64,000 nucleotides of DNA, from NCBI RefSeq assembly GCF_900096945.1, contig NZ_FMKA01000002.1, forward strand, positions 1-64,000. Direction: 5' to 3'. A program made the position numbers and the translations under genes. The DNA comes from Anaerobium acetethylicum (GTDB lineage: Bacteria; Bacillota; Clostridia; Lachnospirales; Lachnospiraceae). Below, one piece after another: positions 25,313-34,325 of this stretch (position 1 is its first letter; each line of letters starts with the position of its first letter). Below the pieces are notes generated by a model. The model was not told the origin of the DNA, did no database searches, and worked only from the letters and a program-made list of their open reading frames with translations.

Positions 25313-26197
25313 TTAAGGCTTGCTGAAGGTGGACGTGATCACACTGTGGGGGCAGGCCGATCTGCACTTCCCGCAGCGTATGCAGTCGAGGCTGTTTGGG
25401 TTCTCGTGAACCGGAATGTCCATGGGACATGCCGACTGGCAGACTTTGCATTTCGTGCATTTGGCACTGTCCAGTTTATAGCGGTAAAGGGCAATGGGGT
25501 TGAAGAAGCTGTAGATTGCCCCAAGCGGACAGAGATATCTGCAGAAAGGCCGGTATATGATGACGGAAAGCATAATCAGTGCAATCAGGATCATACTTTT
25601 CCATGCAAAGAGCCAGCCAATGACGGAGCGTATTTCTGGATTGACGATAGCAAGGGGCCAGCCCCCCATCAGTGTCCCCGAGGGGCAGATATATTTGCAG
25701 AACCATGGATCGGAAGCCCCGTAAGCATCTACCGCAAACAAGGGAAGCAGGATTACAAAAACGGCCAGAATGAAGTATTTGACCAGTCTGAGGTATCGGT
25801 CTCCCGGAAGTTTGCGGATTTTTTTTATAAAGGGTATCTTATGCAGCAGGTCCTGAAAAAGGCCGAAGGGGCAGAGCCATCCGCATACGAACCTGCCCAA
25901 AAAGGCTCCTATAGCCAGAAGGAACCCGATTATGTAGAAGGAGAGCTTGCTTCCCCTGTTATTCAGGGATGCCTGAAGGGCGCCTACCGGACAGGAGCCG
26001 AGGGCCCCAGGGCAGGAGTAGCAGTTGAGCCCCGGAAAACAGGCGGATTTCAGATTTCCCGTATAGATTTTGCCTTCCAGGAAGCCGATGAGGTACCCGT
26101 TGCTGAGAGCAGTGAAAGCTGTCTGTACCCACAGCCGCCGGTTCTGAATAAACTTATGAAATAACGTTCTTTTTCTTTTTTCAGCCAATTCCAACAC
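25313..26197 (-). CDS. Membrane-bound polyferredoxin (NapH/MauN-like 4Fe-4S protein)
   Basis: Integral membrane iron-sulfur protein of 294 residues that probably passes electrons between the quinone/ferredoxin pool and an extracytoplasmic acceptor. Hydrophobic helices alternate with Cys motifs: CFPGLNCYSCPGALGSCPVGA near residue 53, CGWLCPFG, CKYICPSG and CRYLCPLG. Two C-terminal ferredoxin motifs follow, CTKCKVCQSACP and CIRCGKCRSACP. The start is GTG at 26197 with CTGGAG just upstream, overlapping the end of the small CxxC gene by 17 nt. The same-strand set TlpA-like, CxxC miniprotein and polyferredoxin forms a redox module. Confidence 0.88.
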   Translation of the reverse strand: MLELAEKRKRTLFHKFIQNRRLWVQTAFTALSNGYLIGFLEGKIYTGNLKSACFPGLNCYSCPGALGSCPVGALQASLNNRGSKLSFYIIGFLLAIGAFLGRFVCGWLCPFGLFQDLLHKIPFIKKIRKLPGDRYLRLVKYFILAVFVILLPLFAVDAYGASDPWFCKYICPSGTLMGGWPLAIVNPEIRSVIGWLFAWKSMILIALIMLSVIIYRPFCRYLCPLGAIYSFFNPIALYRYKLDSAKCTKCKVCQSACPMDIPVHENPNSLDCIRCGKCRSACPHSVITSTFSKP

Positions 26198-26324
26198 ACT
26201 CCAGACATATGCGGGTCGCCTTGTTAAGGAGGACCATAAGCTCGCCGCGGTATATTCCGGCTGCCATCATGGCGACGCCGAGAATCATCAGAAGCAGGGA
26301 AGCTGTGCTTTTCTGCTTCACCAT
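26181..26324 (-). CDS. CD1871A-type CxxC miniprotein (47 residues)
   Basis: Small gene found by translating the gap between the TlpA-like gene and the polyferredoxin. The product MVKQKSTASLLLMILGVA... is a single-helix membrane peptide (about residues 8-24) with a Cys pair in RICLECVGIG near the end. It matches my knowledge of the CD1871A CxxC-motif family, which accompanies NapH-like and thioredoxin-like genes in Clostridia. The RBS GAGGTG lies within the end of the upstream gene, 1 nt separates that stop from this ATG, and the 3' end overlaps the next start by 17 nt. Tight coupling on both sides supports that it is real. Confidence 0.85.
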   Translation of the reverse strand: MVKQKSTASLLLMILGVAMMAAGIYRGELMVLLNKATRICLECVGIG

Positions 26325-26325
26325 T

Positions 26326-26964
26326 CTATTTCACCTCTTCAAGAACTGCATCAATGGCTTCTATCCACTGGTCTTTTTCCATGGAGCCTATGACAGTGTC
26401 GATAATGCTTCCATTTTTATCAATGAAGATTGTATAAGGTATGCTTGTAACCGTATTGAGGTGGATATCCATGAGATCATCGGATGGAAGGAGATGAAGA
26501 TAATCGGCTCCTGTTTTGCCTATAATATCATCTGCTTCTGCCAGGATTGACGGGGAGAAACTGCCGTCCCGGTTGCGGGCATCGATGACAACCCCGATGA
26601 TCTGCACGCCCTTGTCTGCATATTCCGTTGAAAGTTCCCCGAGGTATGGCATCTCGCGGATGCATGGAGAGCAGAAGGTTCCCCATACGTTCATGATAGT
26701 CAGATCATATCCTGTGAGGATGTCCTGGGTCACCGTATTCCCATCCAGGTCTTCAGCCGTGAAAGACTTGAATTCGCCAGTCAGTCCGGCAGCGGTATCG
26801 CTGTCATCGGACGAGGAGCCATTCTCCCCGGTGCCTTCGGCAGTTTCTTCTGAAGAAGCGATGATTTCCTTCGTTTCAGTGCTGTTTTCTTTGCTGTTTC
26901 CCGTGCATGCAGTGATGGATAAGATCATGGCTGCGGCAAGGGGGATTAGTATATATTTTTTCAT
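26326..26964 (-). CDS. TlpA/ResA-like thioredoxin-fold lipoprotein
   Basis: Extracytoplasmic thiol-disulfide protein of about 212 residues. Signal peptide to about residue 20 with lipobox ITAC, then a Ser/Glu/Thr-rich linker to about residue 65 and a TlpA-type domain with active site WGTFCSPCIREMPYL (C-S-P-C), followed by the cis-Pro segment SIPYTIFID. The ATG at 26964 is preferred: AAAGGAG lies 9 nt upstream. It leads the three-gene minus-strand module with the CxxC miniprotein and polyferredoxin and is divergent from copA. A role in delivering electrons across the membrane for protein thiol repair or metal stress is plausible but unproven. Confidence 0.9.
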   Translation of the reverse strand: MKKYILIPLAAAMILSITACTGNSKENSTETKEIIASSEETAEGTGENGSSSDDSDTAAGLTGEFKSFTAEDLDGNTVTQDILTGYDLTIMNVWGTFCSPCIREMPYLGELSTEYADKGVQIIGVVIDARNRDGSFSPSILAEADDIIGKTGADYLHLLPSDDLMDIHLNTVTSIPYTIFIDKNGSIIDTVIGSMEKDQWIEAIDAVLEEVK

Positions 26965-27149
26965 AGATAGCAACTCCTTTTCTGATTTTCTGCTGCCAAT
27001 ACTTCATACAGAAGCAAACCCTGCATGAAAGGCGTGAATGTGAATCATATACTGTAAACATAAAGAACGGGGGCTGTTTTGTCAAGTGATTAAGTCACGG
27101 TTGAAGCCAAAGTCTTGTTATATTATTCACCAATGCGTAATTGGAGACC

Positions 27150-27178
27150 TTGACAAAATCATCATCAGGGTGTACTCT
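27150..27178 (+). promoter_or_regulatory. Promoter of copA
   Basis: TTGACA (27150-27155) and TACTCT (27173-27178) with 17 nt between. The expected start of transcription falls on the CsoR-like operator that follows. Confidence 0.7.
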
Positions 27179-27184
27179 CTAAAT

Positions 27185-27203
27185 ATACACCCCCAGGGGG
27201 TAT
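27185..27203. promoter_or_regulatory. CsoR-like copper operator
   Basis: ATACACCCCCAGGGGGTAT is a nearly perfect palindrome with the C-run/G-run core of known CsoR operators. It overlaps the predicted transcription start of copA, so bound repressor would block initiation. No csoR gene is in the window. Confidence 0.75.
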
Positions 27204-27220
27204 CTAAAAGGAGTGATCTT

Positions 27221-29599
27221 ATGCACCAGAAATTCAATGTAGTGGGTATGACATGTGCATCCTGCTCGGCCAATGTGGAAAAGGCCGTAAAAAAGCTGAA
27301 TGGTATTGAAGAAGTAAACGTCAACCTGCTTTCAAACTCCATGACGGTGGATTACAGGGAAAATGAAATAGACAGCAGTACGATTATCAAGGCGGTCGAA
27401 GCTGCAGGCTATGGGGCTTCCGTATTTGTAAAAGAAGCAGACAAGACAGACAAAACGGAGAAAAAGGACAAGGTGAAGGAGGAGCTTGAGGAAATGAAGG
27501 TCAGGATCAGGGTCTCATTTTTGTTCCTGATTCCGCTGCTCTACGTCTCCATGGGGCATATGCTGGGCCTGCCCCATCCGGAGTGGCTCATGGGCAGCGA
27601 AAATGCCCTGACATTCGCATTCCTTCAGTTTCTGCTTACGCTTCCCATCGTCTATGTAAACCGGAAATATTACAGGAACGGCTTCAAGGCGCTTGCCCAC
27701 AGGCTGCCGAATATGGATTCCCTGATTGCCATTGGTTCGGGAGCCGCTATGGTTTATGGGATTTTTGCGATTTTCAGAATCGGCACCGGACTTGGCCATG
27801 GGGATCTTGAAATGGTCGGGATGTACAGAATGGATCTGTATTTTGAGTCAGCTGCGATGATACTTACCCTGGTTACCTTCGGGAAATACCTGGAAGCGAA
27901 ATCAAAAGGAAAGACTTCGGAAGCTATTTCAAAACTGATAGACCTTGCACCAAAGACGGCAGTCGTACTGAGGACCGGCGAAGCCGGGGGGAAAGTTATG
28001 GCATGCGGGATTTCCGGCAATGGAGAAGCAGGTTCTGACTGTCAGATTCCAGTAGAAGTCGAAATTCCCGTCGAAGATGTCAGGATAGGCGATATCGTGG
28101 TGGTCAGGCCGGGACAGAGCATTCCCGTCGACGGAATCATAATCGAAGGAAGCTCCACCGTCGACCAGTCAGCCCTTACAGGGGAAAGCATCCCGGTGGA
28201 GAAGCATGAAGGCGACAGGGTAGTGGCTGCCACCATGAATAAATCAGGATACTTTAAATTCAGGACCGAAAAGGTTGGTGAGGATACCGCTTTCGCCCGT
28301 ATTATCCAGCTGGTAGAGGAAGCGGGATCGTCAAAGGCTCCGATTGCAAAGCTTGCTGACAAAATCAGCGCCATATTCGTGCCTGTTGTTATGGCAATCG
28401 CATTGATATCCGCAGCGGCCTGGATGATTGCCGGGCAGACCTTTGAATTTGCCCTCTCAACGGGGATCGCAGTACTGGTCATTTCCTGTCCCTGTGCCCT
28501 GGGTCTGGCAACGCCGGTAGCCATCATGGCGGCAACAGGAAAAGGAGCTCAGAACGGCATCCTGATCAAATCGGCGGAAGCCCTTGAAATACTACATGAA
28601 GTGGACACTATCATTCTGGACAAGACCGGCACCATTACAAGTGGAAAGCCTGAGGTTACGGATATTCTGACAGCCGGCGGAATGGGACTGGAAGAGTTTA
28701 TGACTATTGCGGCATCCATTGAGAAGCCGTCAGAACACCCTCTTTCAGAAGCTGTCGCACTTAAGGCTGAGGAAATGGGACTGGTCCTGAAAAATGCAGA
28801 ACGATTCGAAGGGATACCGGGCAAGGGGATTTCAGCCTATATTGACGGAAAAAAATATACAGCGGGAAATGCAGCCCTCATGAAGGAGCAGCATGCGGAT
28901 CTGAGTATAATGCCGGAAAACAGCGCGAAGAATGCGGAATCCTGGGAAGCCGCAGCTGACAGGCTTGCTCGGGAAGGAAAGACGCCCCTTTATTTTGCCT
29001 GCGAGGGCCAGATTATCGGAATGATCGCTGCGGCAGATGTCATCAAGCCTTCCAGCGCATCTGCAGTAAGGGAAATGAAAGCCCTGGGCCTTAAAGTAGT
29101 CATGCTTACAGGAGACAATATAAAAACAGCTGAAGCCATTGGAAAGCAGCTTGATCTGGACGGAGTCGCAGCTGAAGTGCTTCCGGAGGATAAGGAAAGA
29201 GAAGTACGAAGGATCCAGGAAAAGGGCGGGAAGGCCGCCATGGTCGGAGATGGAATCAATGACGCACCGGCTCTCGTAAGAGCGGATGTGGGAATAGCAA
29301 TAGGAGCAGGTACTGATGTGGCAATCGAGTCGGCTGATGTGGTGCTGATCAAAAGCGATCTTCTGGATGCGGTAACGGCAATCCGGCTGAGCAGGGCTAC
29401 CATAAGGAATATCCGCCAGAACCTTTTCTGGGCATTTTTCTACAACATTCTCGGAATCCCTCTTGCAGCCGGATTGTTCTACCTGCCTTTTGGAATTAAG
29501 CTGAGTCCCATGTTCGGAGCAGCGGCAATGAGCCTGAGTTCTGTATTCGTGGTATCGAATGCCCTGAGACTGAGATATTTCAAGGCGAGCCAGCAGTAA
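27221..29599 (+). CDS. copA: Copper-translocating P1B-type ATPase CopA
   Basis: Exports Cu(I) at the cost of ATP. From ATG 27221 (AAAAGGAGTGATCTT upstream) the protein has 792 residues. One heavy-metal-associated domain with GMTCASC is at residues 9-15. The metal-channel motif CPCALG is near residue 423, the phosphorylation site DKTGT near 467, SEHPL in the N-domain, and GDGINDAP near 676. The actuator domain has an extra stretch of about 27 residues (about 251-278, with two Cys) not present in the usual family layout. A longer open frame starting at 27086 would span the promoter and operator and is not credible. No CopZ is adjacent. Confidence 0.95.
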   Translation: MHQKFNVVGMTCASCSANVEKAVKKLNGIEEVNVNLLSNSMTVDYRENEIDSSTIIKAVEAAGYGASVFVKEADKTDKTEKKDKVKEELEEMKVRIRVSFLFLIPLLYVSMGHMLGLPHPEWLMGSENALTFAFLQFLLTLPIVYVNRKYYRNGFKALAHRLPNMDSLIAIGSGAAMVYGIFAIFRIGTGLGHGDLEMVGMYRMDLYFESAAMILTLVTFGKYLEAKSKGKTSEAISKLIDLAPKTAVVLRTGEAGGKVMACGISGNGEAGSDCQIPVEVEIPVEDVRIGDIVVVRPGQSIPVDGIIIEGSSTVDQSALTGESIPVEKHEGDRVVAATMNKSGYFKFRTEKVGEDTAFARIIQLVEEAGSSKAPIAKLADKISAIFVPVVMAIALISAAAWMIAGQTFEFALSTGIAVLVISCPCALGLATPVAIMAATGKGAQNGILIKSAEALEILHEVDTIILDKTGTITSGKPEVTDILTAGGMGLEEFMTIAASIEKPSEHPLSEAVALKAEEMGLVLKNAERFEGIPGKGISAYIDGKKYTAGNAALMKEQHADLSIMPENSAKNAESWEAAADRLAREGKTPLYFACEGQIIGMIAAADVIKPSSASAVREMKALGLKVVMLTGDNIKTAEAIGKQLDLDGVAAEVLPEDKEREVRRIQEKGGKAAMVGDGINDAPALVRADVGIAIGAGTDVAIESADVVLIKSDLLDAVTAIRLSRATIRNIRQNLFWAFFYNILGIPLAAGLFYLPFGIKLSPMFGAAAMSLSSVFVVSNALRLRYFKASQQ

Positions 29600-29618
29600 G
29601 GCAAGTAAATGAAGCTTT

Positions 29619-29649
29619 GACTATGAAGGAAATAGTCCTGAATAGTTAC
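29619..29649. repeat. Solo hairpin related to repeat family B
   Basis: GACTATGAAGGAAATAGTCC followed by TGAATAGTTAC, 20 bases after the copA stop. It matches the terminal palindrome of complete family B elements. Confidence 0.6.
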
Positions 29650-29678
29650 CCAAACTTCATGGATCAGAAAAGAAACAG

Positions 29679-29723
29679 GAAATCCCCCACATTTGCTTTT
29701 TGAAGGCAAATGTGGGGGATTTC
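29679..29723. terminator. Bidirectional terminator between copA and the Cys-rich gene
   Basis: GAAATCCCCCACATTTGC and GCAAATGTGGGGGATTTC pair perfectly over 18 bp with a 9-nt loop. It is AT-rich at the base on both sides and lies between convergent genes. Confidence 0.85.
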
Positions 29724-29777
29724 TTATAGATTACATATTGCAGCTGTCCAGCCATACCGGCTGAATGTTGTGCTGCA

Positions 29778-30110
29778 TTATTCCTGCGCTTTTTCCCATG
29801 CCGCAATATAATCGGCAAGCTGATCTTCCATGACCGGTATTCTGGTACCCTGGGCACCACAGTTTAGGCATTTGTCATTTTTGAATCCCTGATCAGGGCA
29901 TTTGTCCACGACCTCCTGGTCGCAGCCATAATTGCCGCATTCCGTGCAGTAGAAAATCGGATTCTTGCATGGATGGCCAGCTCTGAGGCCACGGCAGGTT
30001 GCAACATTGGCCTTTTCCTCTTCGGTCATTTCTAAATGACGTTTCTGGTTGAGACGTAGTCCGCGTTTCCACGAGGTATTGTTAGGAGGTATTTCTGGCA
30101 TAATAATCAC
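29778..30110 (-). CDS. Cys-rich small protein of unknown function
   Basis: 110 residues; not recognised. The N-terminal third is basic and polar (LRLNQKRHLEM), the middle carries Cys pairs CTEC and CLNC with additional Cys in ATCRG, GHPC, GCDQ and DKCPDQ, which look like a zinc-ribbon-type metal site, and the end is acidic. No signal peptide or membrane helix, so cytoplasmic. A well-formed promoter precedes it at 30213-30241 and a terminator follows, so it is transcribed on its own. Start ATG at 30110 with GAAAGGTAGTG upstream; a second in-frame ATG follows two codons later. Confidence 0.75.
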   Translation of the reverse strand: MIIMPEIPPNNTSWKRGLRLNQKRHLEMTEEEKANVATCRGLRAGHPCKNPIFYCTECGNYGCDQEVVDKCPDQGFKNDKCLNCGAQGTRIPVMEDQLADYIAAWEKAQE

Positions 30111-30212
30111 TACCTTTCATAGAAGTAAGTCTTACAAACTACAAGTTAATCATGATCAGTACATAAACCAGCCGCAAAGAATAACGATGCTGTTGATTTG
30201 TTTTATGTGCTA

Positions 30213-30241
30213 ATTGTAACATAGGAATGAATTAACTGCAA
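30213..30241 (-). promoter_or_regulatory. Promoter of the Cys-rich small-protein gene
   Basis: On the minus strand TTGCAG (complement of 30236-30241) and TACAAT (complement of 30213-30218) with a 17-nt spacer, giving a leader of about 95 nt. Confidence 0.6.
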
Positions 30242-30273
30242 CTAAAGTGTGAAAATGGTTATTGTCAGAAATA

Positions 30274-30313
30274 ATAGCATGTTACTGTTCACTCTGTGAC
30301 CAGTAACATGCTA
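30274..30313. repeat. Palindrome family D hairpin, possible terminator
   Basis: ATAGCATGTTACTG and CAGTAACATGCTAT form a stem around TTCACTCTGTGAC-type loop sequence. The same wording (TCACTCTGTGACCAGTAAC) recurs at 59160-59188. It lies just downstream of the minus-strand permease gene and may end its transcript. Confidence 0.55.
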
Positions 30314-30342
30314 TGCGATGCACAGAAATGGTGCCAGGCAGT

Positions 30343-31710
30343 CTAGGAAGTTTTCCGTCCCAGGTTCGTTGAAAGAATCAGGTTAAGTACGATTCCAACA
30401 AGGGCAGCTGTTGCAATGGCTGGAAATTCCCTGCCAAACATAGGGATCATTCCGCCTTCGAAATTGAAGCTTCCGCCAAGTCCTAAAATAAGGATAACTG
30501 CTATTACAGCAAGATTTTTAGCATCGAACATGTCGATTTTTCTATCCATCATGATAGCAATACCCTGGGCTGCAATGATACCGAAGAGGTAGATGGAAAG
30601 CCCTCCGATTACAGCAGTCGGGATTGAATATACAAGGTTGATCAGCGGCGTAAAGCAGGAGATGATCATTGTGATGATGGCCGCAGTCATGAGAACTGAA
30701 ACGGAAAAGATTTTTGATATCGCCATGGCGCTGATATTCTCGCCGTAGTTTGTTCCGGCAGGTCCGCCGATCAGACCAGAAACGATATCGCCGATGCCAT
30801 CGCCAATCAGGTTTATGCCTAATTTTCCATCCAGGTCATATGTTTTTTTGGAACCTTTTTTTCTTGCCAGATCATTTACGTATATATCCAACTGGAAAAT
30901 ATGCGCCGTAGATTCAGGTATTGTAGCAATTGCGATTGGCATGATTGCTGCAACAGCCGCAAAGGAAGGCTTAGGGAAGGTAAAAACAGGGATGCTTACG
31001 ATGCTGCCTGTATCGATGGTATTGAAATTCATGAAAGGAACTCCGGTAATAGCACCAATTATGGCAGCCGCAATATAGCCGGTGAAAAGACCGAACAGTA
31101 TGGGCAGCTGGCTTAATTTCCCTTTCAGATAGACCGAGTATAGTATGGTTGAAAGCAGTGTGATGACAGCTACGACCCATGCCATATCTACGGCAACAGA
31201 AGTAAGGGCTTCCGGCGTATTGGAAGGAACTGCCGATGCATTTGAAAGCGCATTGGCGGAAAGAGAAAGACCGATAATAATGGCGATGCTTCCCGTTACA
31301 GTAGGCGGAAGAACTTTTTCAATGGTGTCCTTGCCACAGCGTTTGATAATCATGCCGGCCAGAATAGAAACAAAACCGGACATAACGATACCGAACTGAG
31401 CCGTTGAAATCTTGTCGTTCAGGCTGTAGGCAGCGAATGCGTCTGCACTCATGATAGAGGCGATCGCCGCTATGTAGGAAAAGCTGGAGCCATAGTACAA
31501 TGGGATTTTTCTTCCGGTTACCAGCAAGAAGGCCAGAGTGGAAAGGCCGCTGGCGAAGATTGTTGTGGATACGTGGAAACCTGTTATTAAGGCAACCAGG
31601 ACAGTTGCAGGGAACATAACTACAATCTGCTGAAGGGCAAAAAGAAGCAATTCGATAAATGGTGGACGCTCATCGGGAAGATAACCGATGGTCTGATTTT
31701 GTGTTGACAT
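30343..31710 (-). CDS. Uracil/xanthine permease (NCS2 family)
   Basis: Membrane nucleobase transporter of about 455 residues and some 12-14 hydrophobic helices. The signature GPAGTNYGENISAMAIS is the UraA-type NCS2 motif, and PLYYGSSFSYIAA matches the family N-terminal half. The start ATG at 31710 has GGAGGTACTCAC upstream; earlier in-frame codons lack an RBS. Uracil is the most likely substrate by resemblance to UraA. No PyrR leader or purine riboswitch was recognised in the upstream 290 bases, which otherwise show no feature I can support. Confidence 0.9.
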   Translation of the reverse strand: MSTQNQTIGYLPDERPPFIELLLFALQQIVVMFPATVLVALITGFHVSTTIFASGLSTLAFLLVTGRKIPLYYGSSFSYIAAIASIMSADAFAAYSLNDKISTAQFGIVMSGFVSILAGMIIKRCGKDTIEKVLPPTVTGSIAIIIGLSLSANALSNASAVPSNTPEALTSVAVDMAWVVAVITLLSTILYSVYLKGKLSQLPILFGLFTGYIAAAIIGAITGVPFMNFNTIDTGSIVSIPVFTFPKPSFAAVAAIMPIAIATIPESTAHIFQLDIYVNDLARKKGSKKTYDLDGKLGINLIGDGIGDIVSGLIGGPAGTNYGENISAMAISKIFSVSVLMTAAIITMIISCFTPLINLVYSIPTAVIGGLSIYLFGIIAAQGIAIMMDRKIDMFDAKNLAVIAVILILGLGGSFNFEGGMIPMFGREFPAIATAALVGIVLNLILSTNLGRKTS

Positions 31711-31999
31711 ATGTGAGTACCTCCTAAGGATTTTCGCGACTGTTATCATGCGAATTTTCTTTATTTTGACACAAATAGAACCCTTTGTAAAGGATAACAT
31801 CAGCCATTCAAGTTTGAGTTTAGGGGCTGATAAAGCGAGTTGTCATGCATTGGATGGTGTGATAGAATGAAGTCAGAATCAAGTCCTTTTATAAGTCTTG
31901 TGAAACGCAGAATTCATGTACTGAAGCCTGGGTTCAGACAGGCAGAAGCAGGTAGTTGAAGCGGTGAATCCGCTCACACCATAAATGGGGGCTGAAATT

Positions 32000-32680
32000 A
32001 TGAACGGAAAAATGATTTTAACTGCGGCGGTAATGCTGGTCTACCTGGCATTTCTTCTTCCCATTTATATCATCAGGGAAGAAAGGGAAGGGCTGATAAA
32101 GGCAGGCGGATCCAAGCTGGCTTTGTCTGCAGCATTCTGTGCGGTAGGAATGTGGGGAATAGTCAGCCAGGGCGGAGATACGTTTTCCCTGCTTGTATTT
32201 GCAGGGCTGTTATGTTCTCTGATCGGCGATTATTACCTGATCTTTATCAACGAACATGAGAAAAAGTTTCTGAATGGCATCATGAGCTTTGGAACAGCAC
32301 AAATTCTCTATATTGCTGCCCTGGCGGGCAGGGGAGGGTTTAGGGCCTGGGAATTCATAATTGCTGCGGCATTGATTGCTGCCGTGGTTGTTGCAAAATC
32401 CCTTCTGAAGTTGAGTTTTGGAAGGATGGAACTGCCCCTTTCGGTCTATACAGTATTGCTCATTTTTATGGCAGTCAGGGCGGGTTTTTATTGGTATAGC
32501 ATGGAGGGGGCGGAAATTTCGGCAGGCCTGTTTTTTACAGGGGCAGTTCTTTTTCTTCTGTCGGATATATCGCTGGGTCTGTGGAAGTTTTTCAGACCGG
32601 CCCCCCTGTTTCGAAATCTTGTTGCAATGTGTTATTTTACAGGGCAGATCATGATTGCTTTTTCTGTGGTTTACCACTGA
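32000..32680 (+). CDS. YhhN-family membrane protein (lysoplasmalogenase-like)
   Basis: Integral membrane protein of about 226 residues with around seven to eight helices. It shows the YhhN-type segments LLCSLIGDYYLIF near residue 70 and FLLSDISLGLWKF near residue 180, where the Asp residues are the family's conserved acidic positions. Some relatives hydrolyse the vinyl-ether bond of lysoplasmalogens, which Clostridia possess; this is family knowledge, not shown here. ATG 32000 follows GGGGGCTGAAATT. It is separated from the next gene by 18 nt, so the pair is probably co-transcribed. Confidence 0.75.
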   Translation: MNGKMILTAAVMLVYLAFLLPIYIIREEREGLIKAGGSKLALSAAFCAVGMWGIVSQGGDTFSLLVFAGLLCSLIGDYYLIFINEHEKKFLNGIMSFGTAQILYIAALAGRGGFRAWEFIIAAALIAAVVVAKSLLKLSFGRMELPLSVYTVLLIFMAVRAGFYWYSMEGAEISAGLFFTGAVLFLLSDISLGLWKFFRPAPLFRNLVAMCYFTGQIMIAFSVVYH

Positions 32681-32698
32681 CAGGAAGGAGATGTTTTA

Positions 32699-34084
32699 AT
32701 GTCGCTGGTGCATGCATTTTTAGTTCCTCATCCGCCGCTGATCATACCGGGGGTCGGAAGAGGACAGGAAAAAAAGATTCAGAAGACAATTGATGCCTAC
32801 GATGAAGTGGGCAGGAGAATTGCAGAAATCAAGCCTGATACGATTATCATAACCACTCCCCATTCGATCATGTACTCAGATTATATCCATATTTCTCCTG
32901 GAAAACATGCTTCGGGAGATTTTGGAGATTTCGGAGCGCCAGGGGAACGTTTTGAAGCCGACTACGATACGGATTTCGTAAACAGCCTGACGGCCCTTGC
33001 AGAGCGTGAAGGAATAGAAGCCGGCACTATGGGGGAGAAGAAGAAAGCCCTTGATCATGCAACTATGGTGCCGCTCCATTTTGTAAATAAGCATTACAGC
33101 GGATACAAGCTGGTGAGGATATCCCTTTCAGGCCTGTCTCCGGTTACCCATTACCGTTTTGGAAAATGCATTGCCAGGATTGCAGCAGAGAACGGTAAAA
33201 AAATCGTGCTCATAGCAAGCGGCGATCTGTCCCATAAGCTTGCAGAAGATGGTCCATACGGTTTTACGGCCGCTGGCCCTGTCTTTGACAGGCAGATCTG
33301 TGAAATTGTTGAAACAGGAAATTTCCTGCGCCTACTCAGCTTTGATGAGGGGTTCTGTGATGAGGCAGCTGAATGCGGACTCCGATCCTTTATCATAATG
33401 GCTGGTGCTCTGGATGGAAAATCAGTAAAGAGTGAACTGCTTTCCTATGAGGGCCCCTTTGGAGTCGGATACGGGGTAGGTGCCTTTACGGTTACCGGGA
33501 AAGATGAGGACCGTCATTTTGATGAAATTTATGAAAAGGATGAAGGAGAACGGATTCGTGCTTTGAAGTCGGATGAAGATGCGTATGTACGACTTGCAAG
33601 GAAGACTCTGGAAACCTATATAAAGGAGCACAGAAAAATCAGAAAGCCCGAGGGGCTGGAACCGGGGCTTTCAGAAGAGAGAGCCGGAGTTTTCGTGTCC
33701 CTGAAGATGCATGGAAAACTGAGGGGATGCATAGGCACCACAAGCCCGACCACAGGGAGCATTGCAGAGGAGATCATCCAGAATGCCATAAGTTCAGGAA
33801 TCGAAGATCCGAGGTTCAGCCCGGTAGAGGAATATGAACTGCCTTGGCTTGTCTACAGCGTGGATGTGCTAGGCAAATCAGAGCCGATCGTATCTCTGGA
33901 TGAACTGGATATAATACGCTACGGAGTAATCGTGTCTGCGGGAGGCCGCAGGGGGCTTCTCCTCCCTAACCTGGAGGGAGTGAACACGCCTGAGGAGCAG
34001 GTGAGCATAGCGCTTCGGAAAGCTGGTATATCCCCTGAAGAACATTATGAGATGGAGAGATTTGAGGTAGTCAGACATAAATAA
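32699..34084 (+). CDS. LigB-AMMECR1 fusion (AmmeMemoRadiSam system A/B-like)
   Basis: 461-residue cytoplasmic protein. The N-terminal 270 residues have the class III extradiol-dioxygenase (LigB/MEMO-like) fold with HPPLIIPGVGRG, TPHSIMYSDYIHIS and SGDLSHKL. The C-terminal 170 residues are an AMMECR1 domain with LRGCIGTTSP and SAGGRRGLLLP. The AmmeMemoRadiSam trio normally also includes a radical-SAM protein; none is present in this window. The biochemical role of the trio is not settled. The RBS AAGGAGATG is 8 nt before the ATG. Confidence 0.9.
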   Translation: MSLVHAFLVPHPPLIIPGVGRGQEKKIQKTIDAYDEVGRRIAEIKPDTIIITTPHSIMYSDYIHISPGKHASGDFGDFGAPGERFEADYDTDFVNSLTALAEREGIEAGTMGEKKKALDHATMVPLHFVNKHYSGYKLVRISLSGLSPVTHYRFGKCIARIAAENGKKIVLIASGDLSHKLAEDGPYGFTAAGPVFDRQICEIVETGNFLRLLSFDEGFCDEAAECGLRSFIIMAGALDGKSVKSELLSYEGPFGVGYGVGAFTVTGKDEDRHFDEIYEKDEGERIRALKSDEDAYVRLARKTLETYIKEHRKIRKPEGLEPGLSEERAGVFVSLKMHGKLRGCIGTTSPTTGSIAEEIIQNAISSGIEDPRFSPVEEYELPWLVYSVDVLGKSEPIVSLDELDIIRYGVIVSAGGRRGLLLPNLEGVNTPEEQVSIALRKAGISPEEHYEMERFEVVRHK

Positions 34085-34090
34085 ACAGAA

Positions 34091-34140
34091 ACACGCTGCA
34101 TACCAGGAGGACTTCCTAGTATGCAGCGTGTCTTTTTTTT
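34091..34140 (+). terminator. Rho-independent terminator after the LigB-AMMECR1 gene
   Basis: ACACGCTGCATAC and GTATGCAGCGTGT form a 13-bp stem followed by C and eight T residues, 7 bases after the stop. Confidence 0.9.
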
Positions 34141-34180
34141 ATAGGATTATTGTGTCAAAAACCCTCTTGTAACGTTCGAC

Positions 34181-34310
34181 TTCATCAATTTGCACATTCG
34201 CCCTCCAACACGCAGTGATGCAAAACATGGCTTAATGAGCAGTTTTATGAAGGCATTAACATTAGACAGCGTATTCTGGGGCCTTACGTACCCCTACATT
34301 TTCATTCAAC
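34181..34310. repeat. Fold-back repeat family A, copy 3 (degenerate, truncated)
   Basis: Reverse-orientation copy that keeps TCAATTTGCACATTCGCCC, GTGATGCAAAACATG and TTATGAAGGCATTAAC but has a decayed second half (CCTACATTTTCATTCAAC) and lacks the closing outer arm. Copy 4 follows immediately, giving a tandem of two. Confidence 0.7.
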
Positions 34311-34325
34311 ATTCAGTGTCTTCAA

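Noticed and set aside
27086-27220. N-terminal extension of CopA
   Set aside because: It would place coding sequence over the promoter and CsoR-like operator; a clear RBS lies before ATG 27221.
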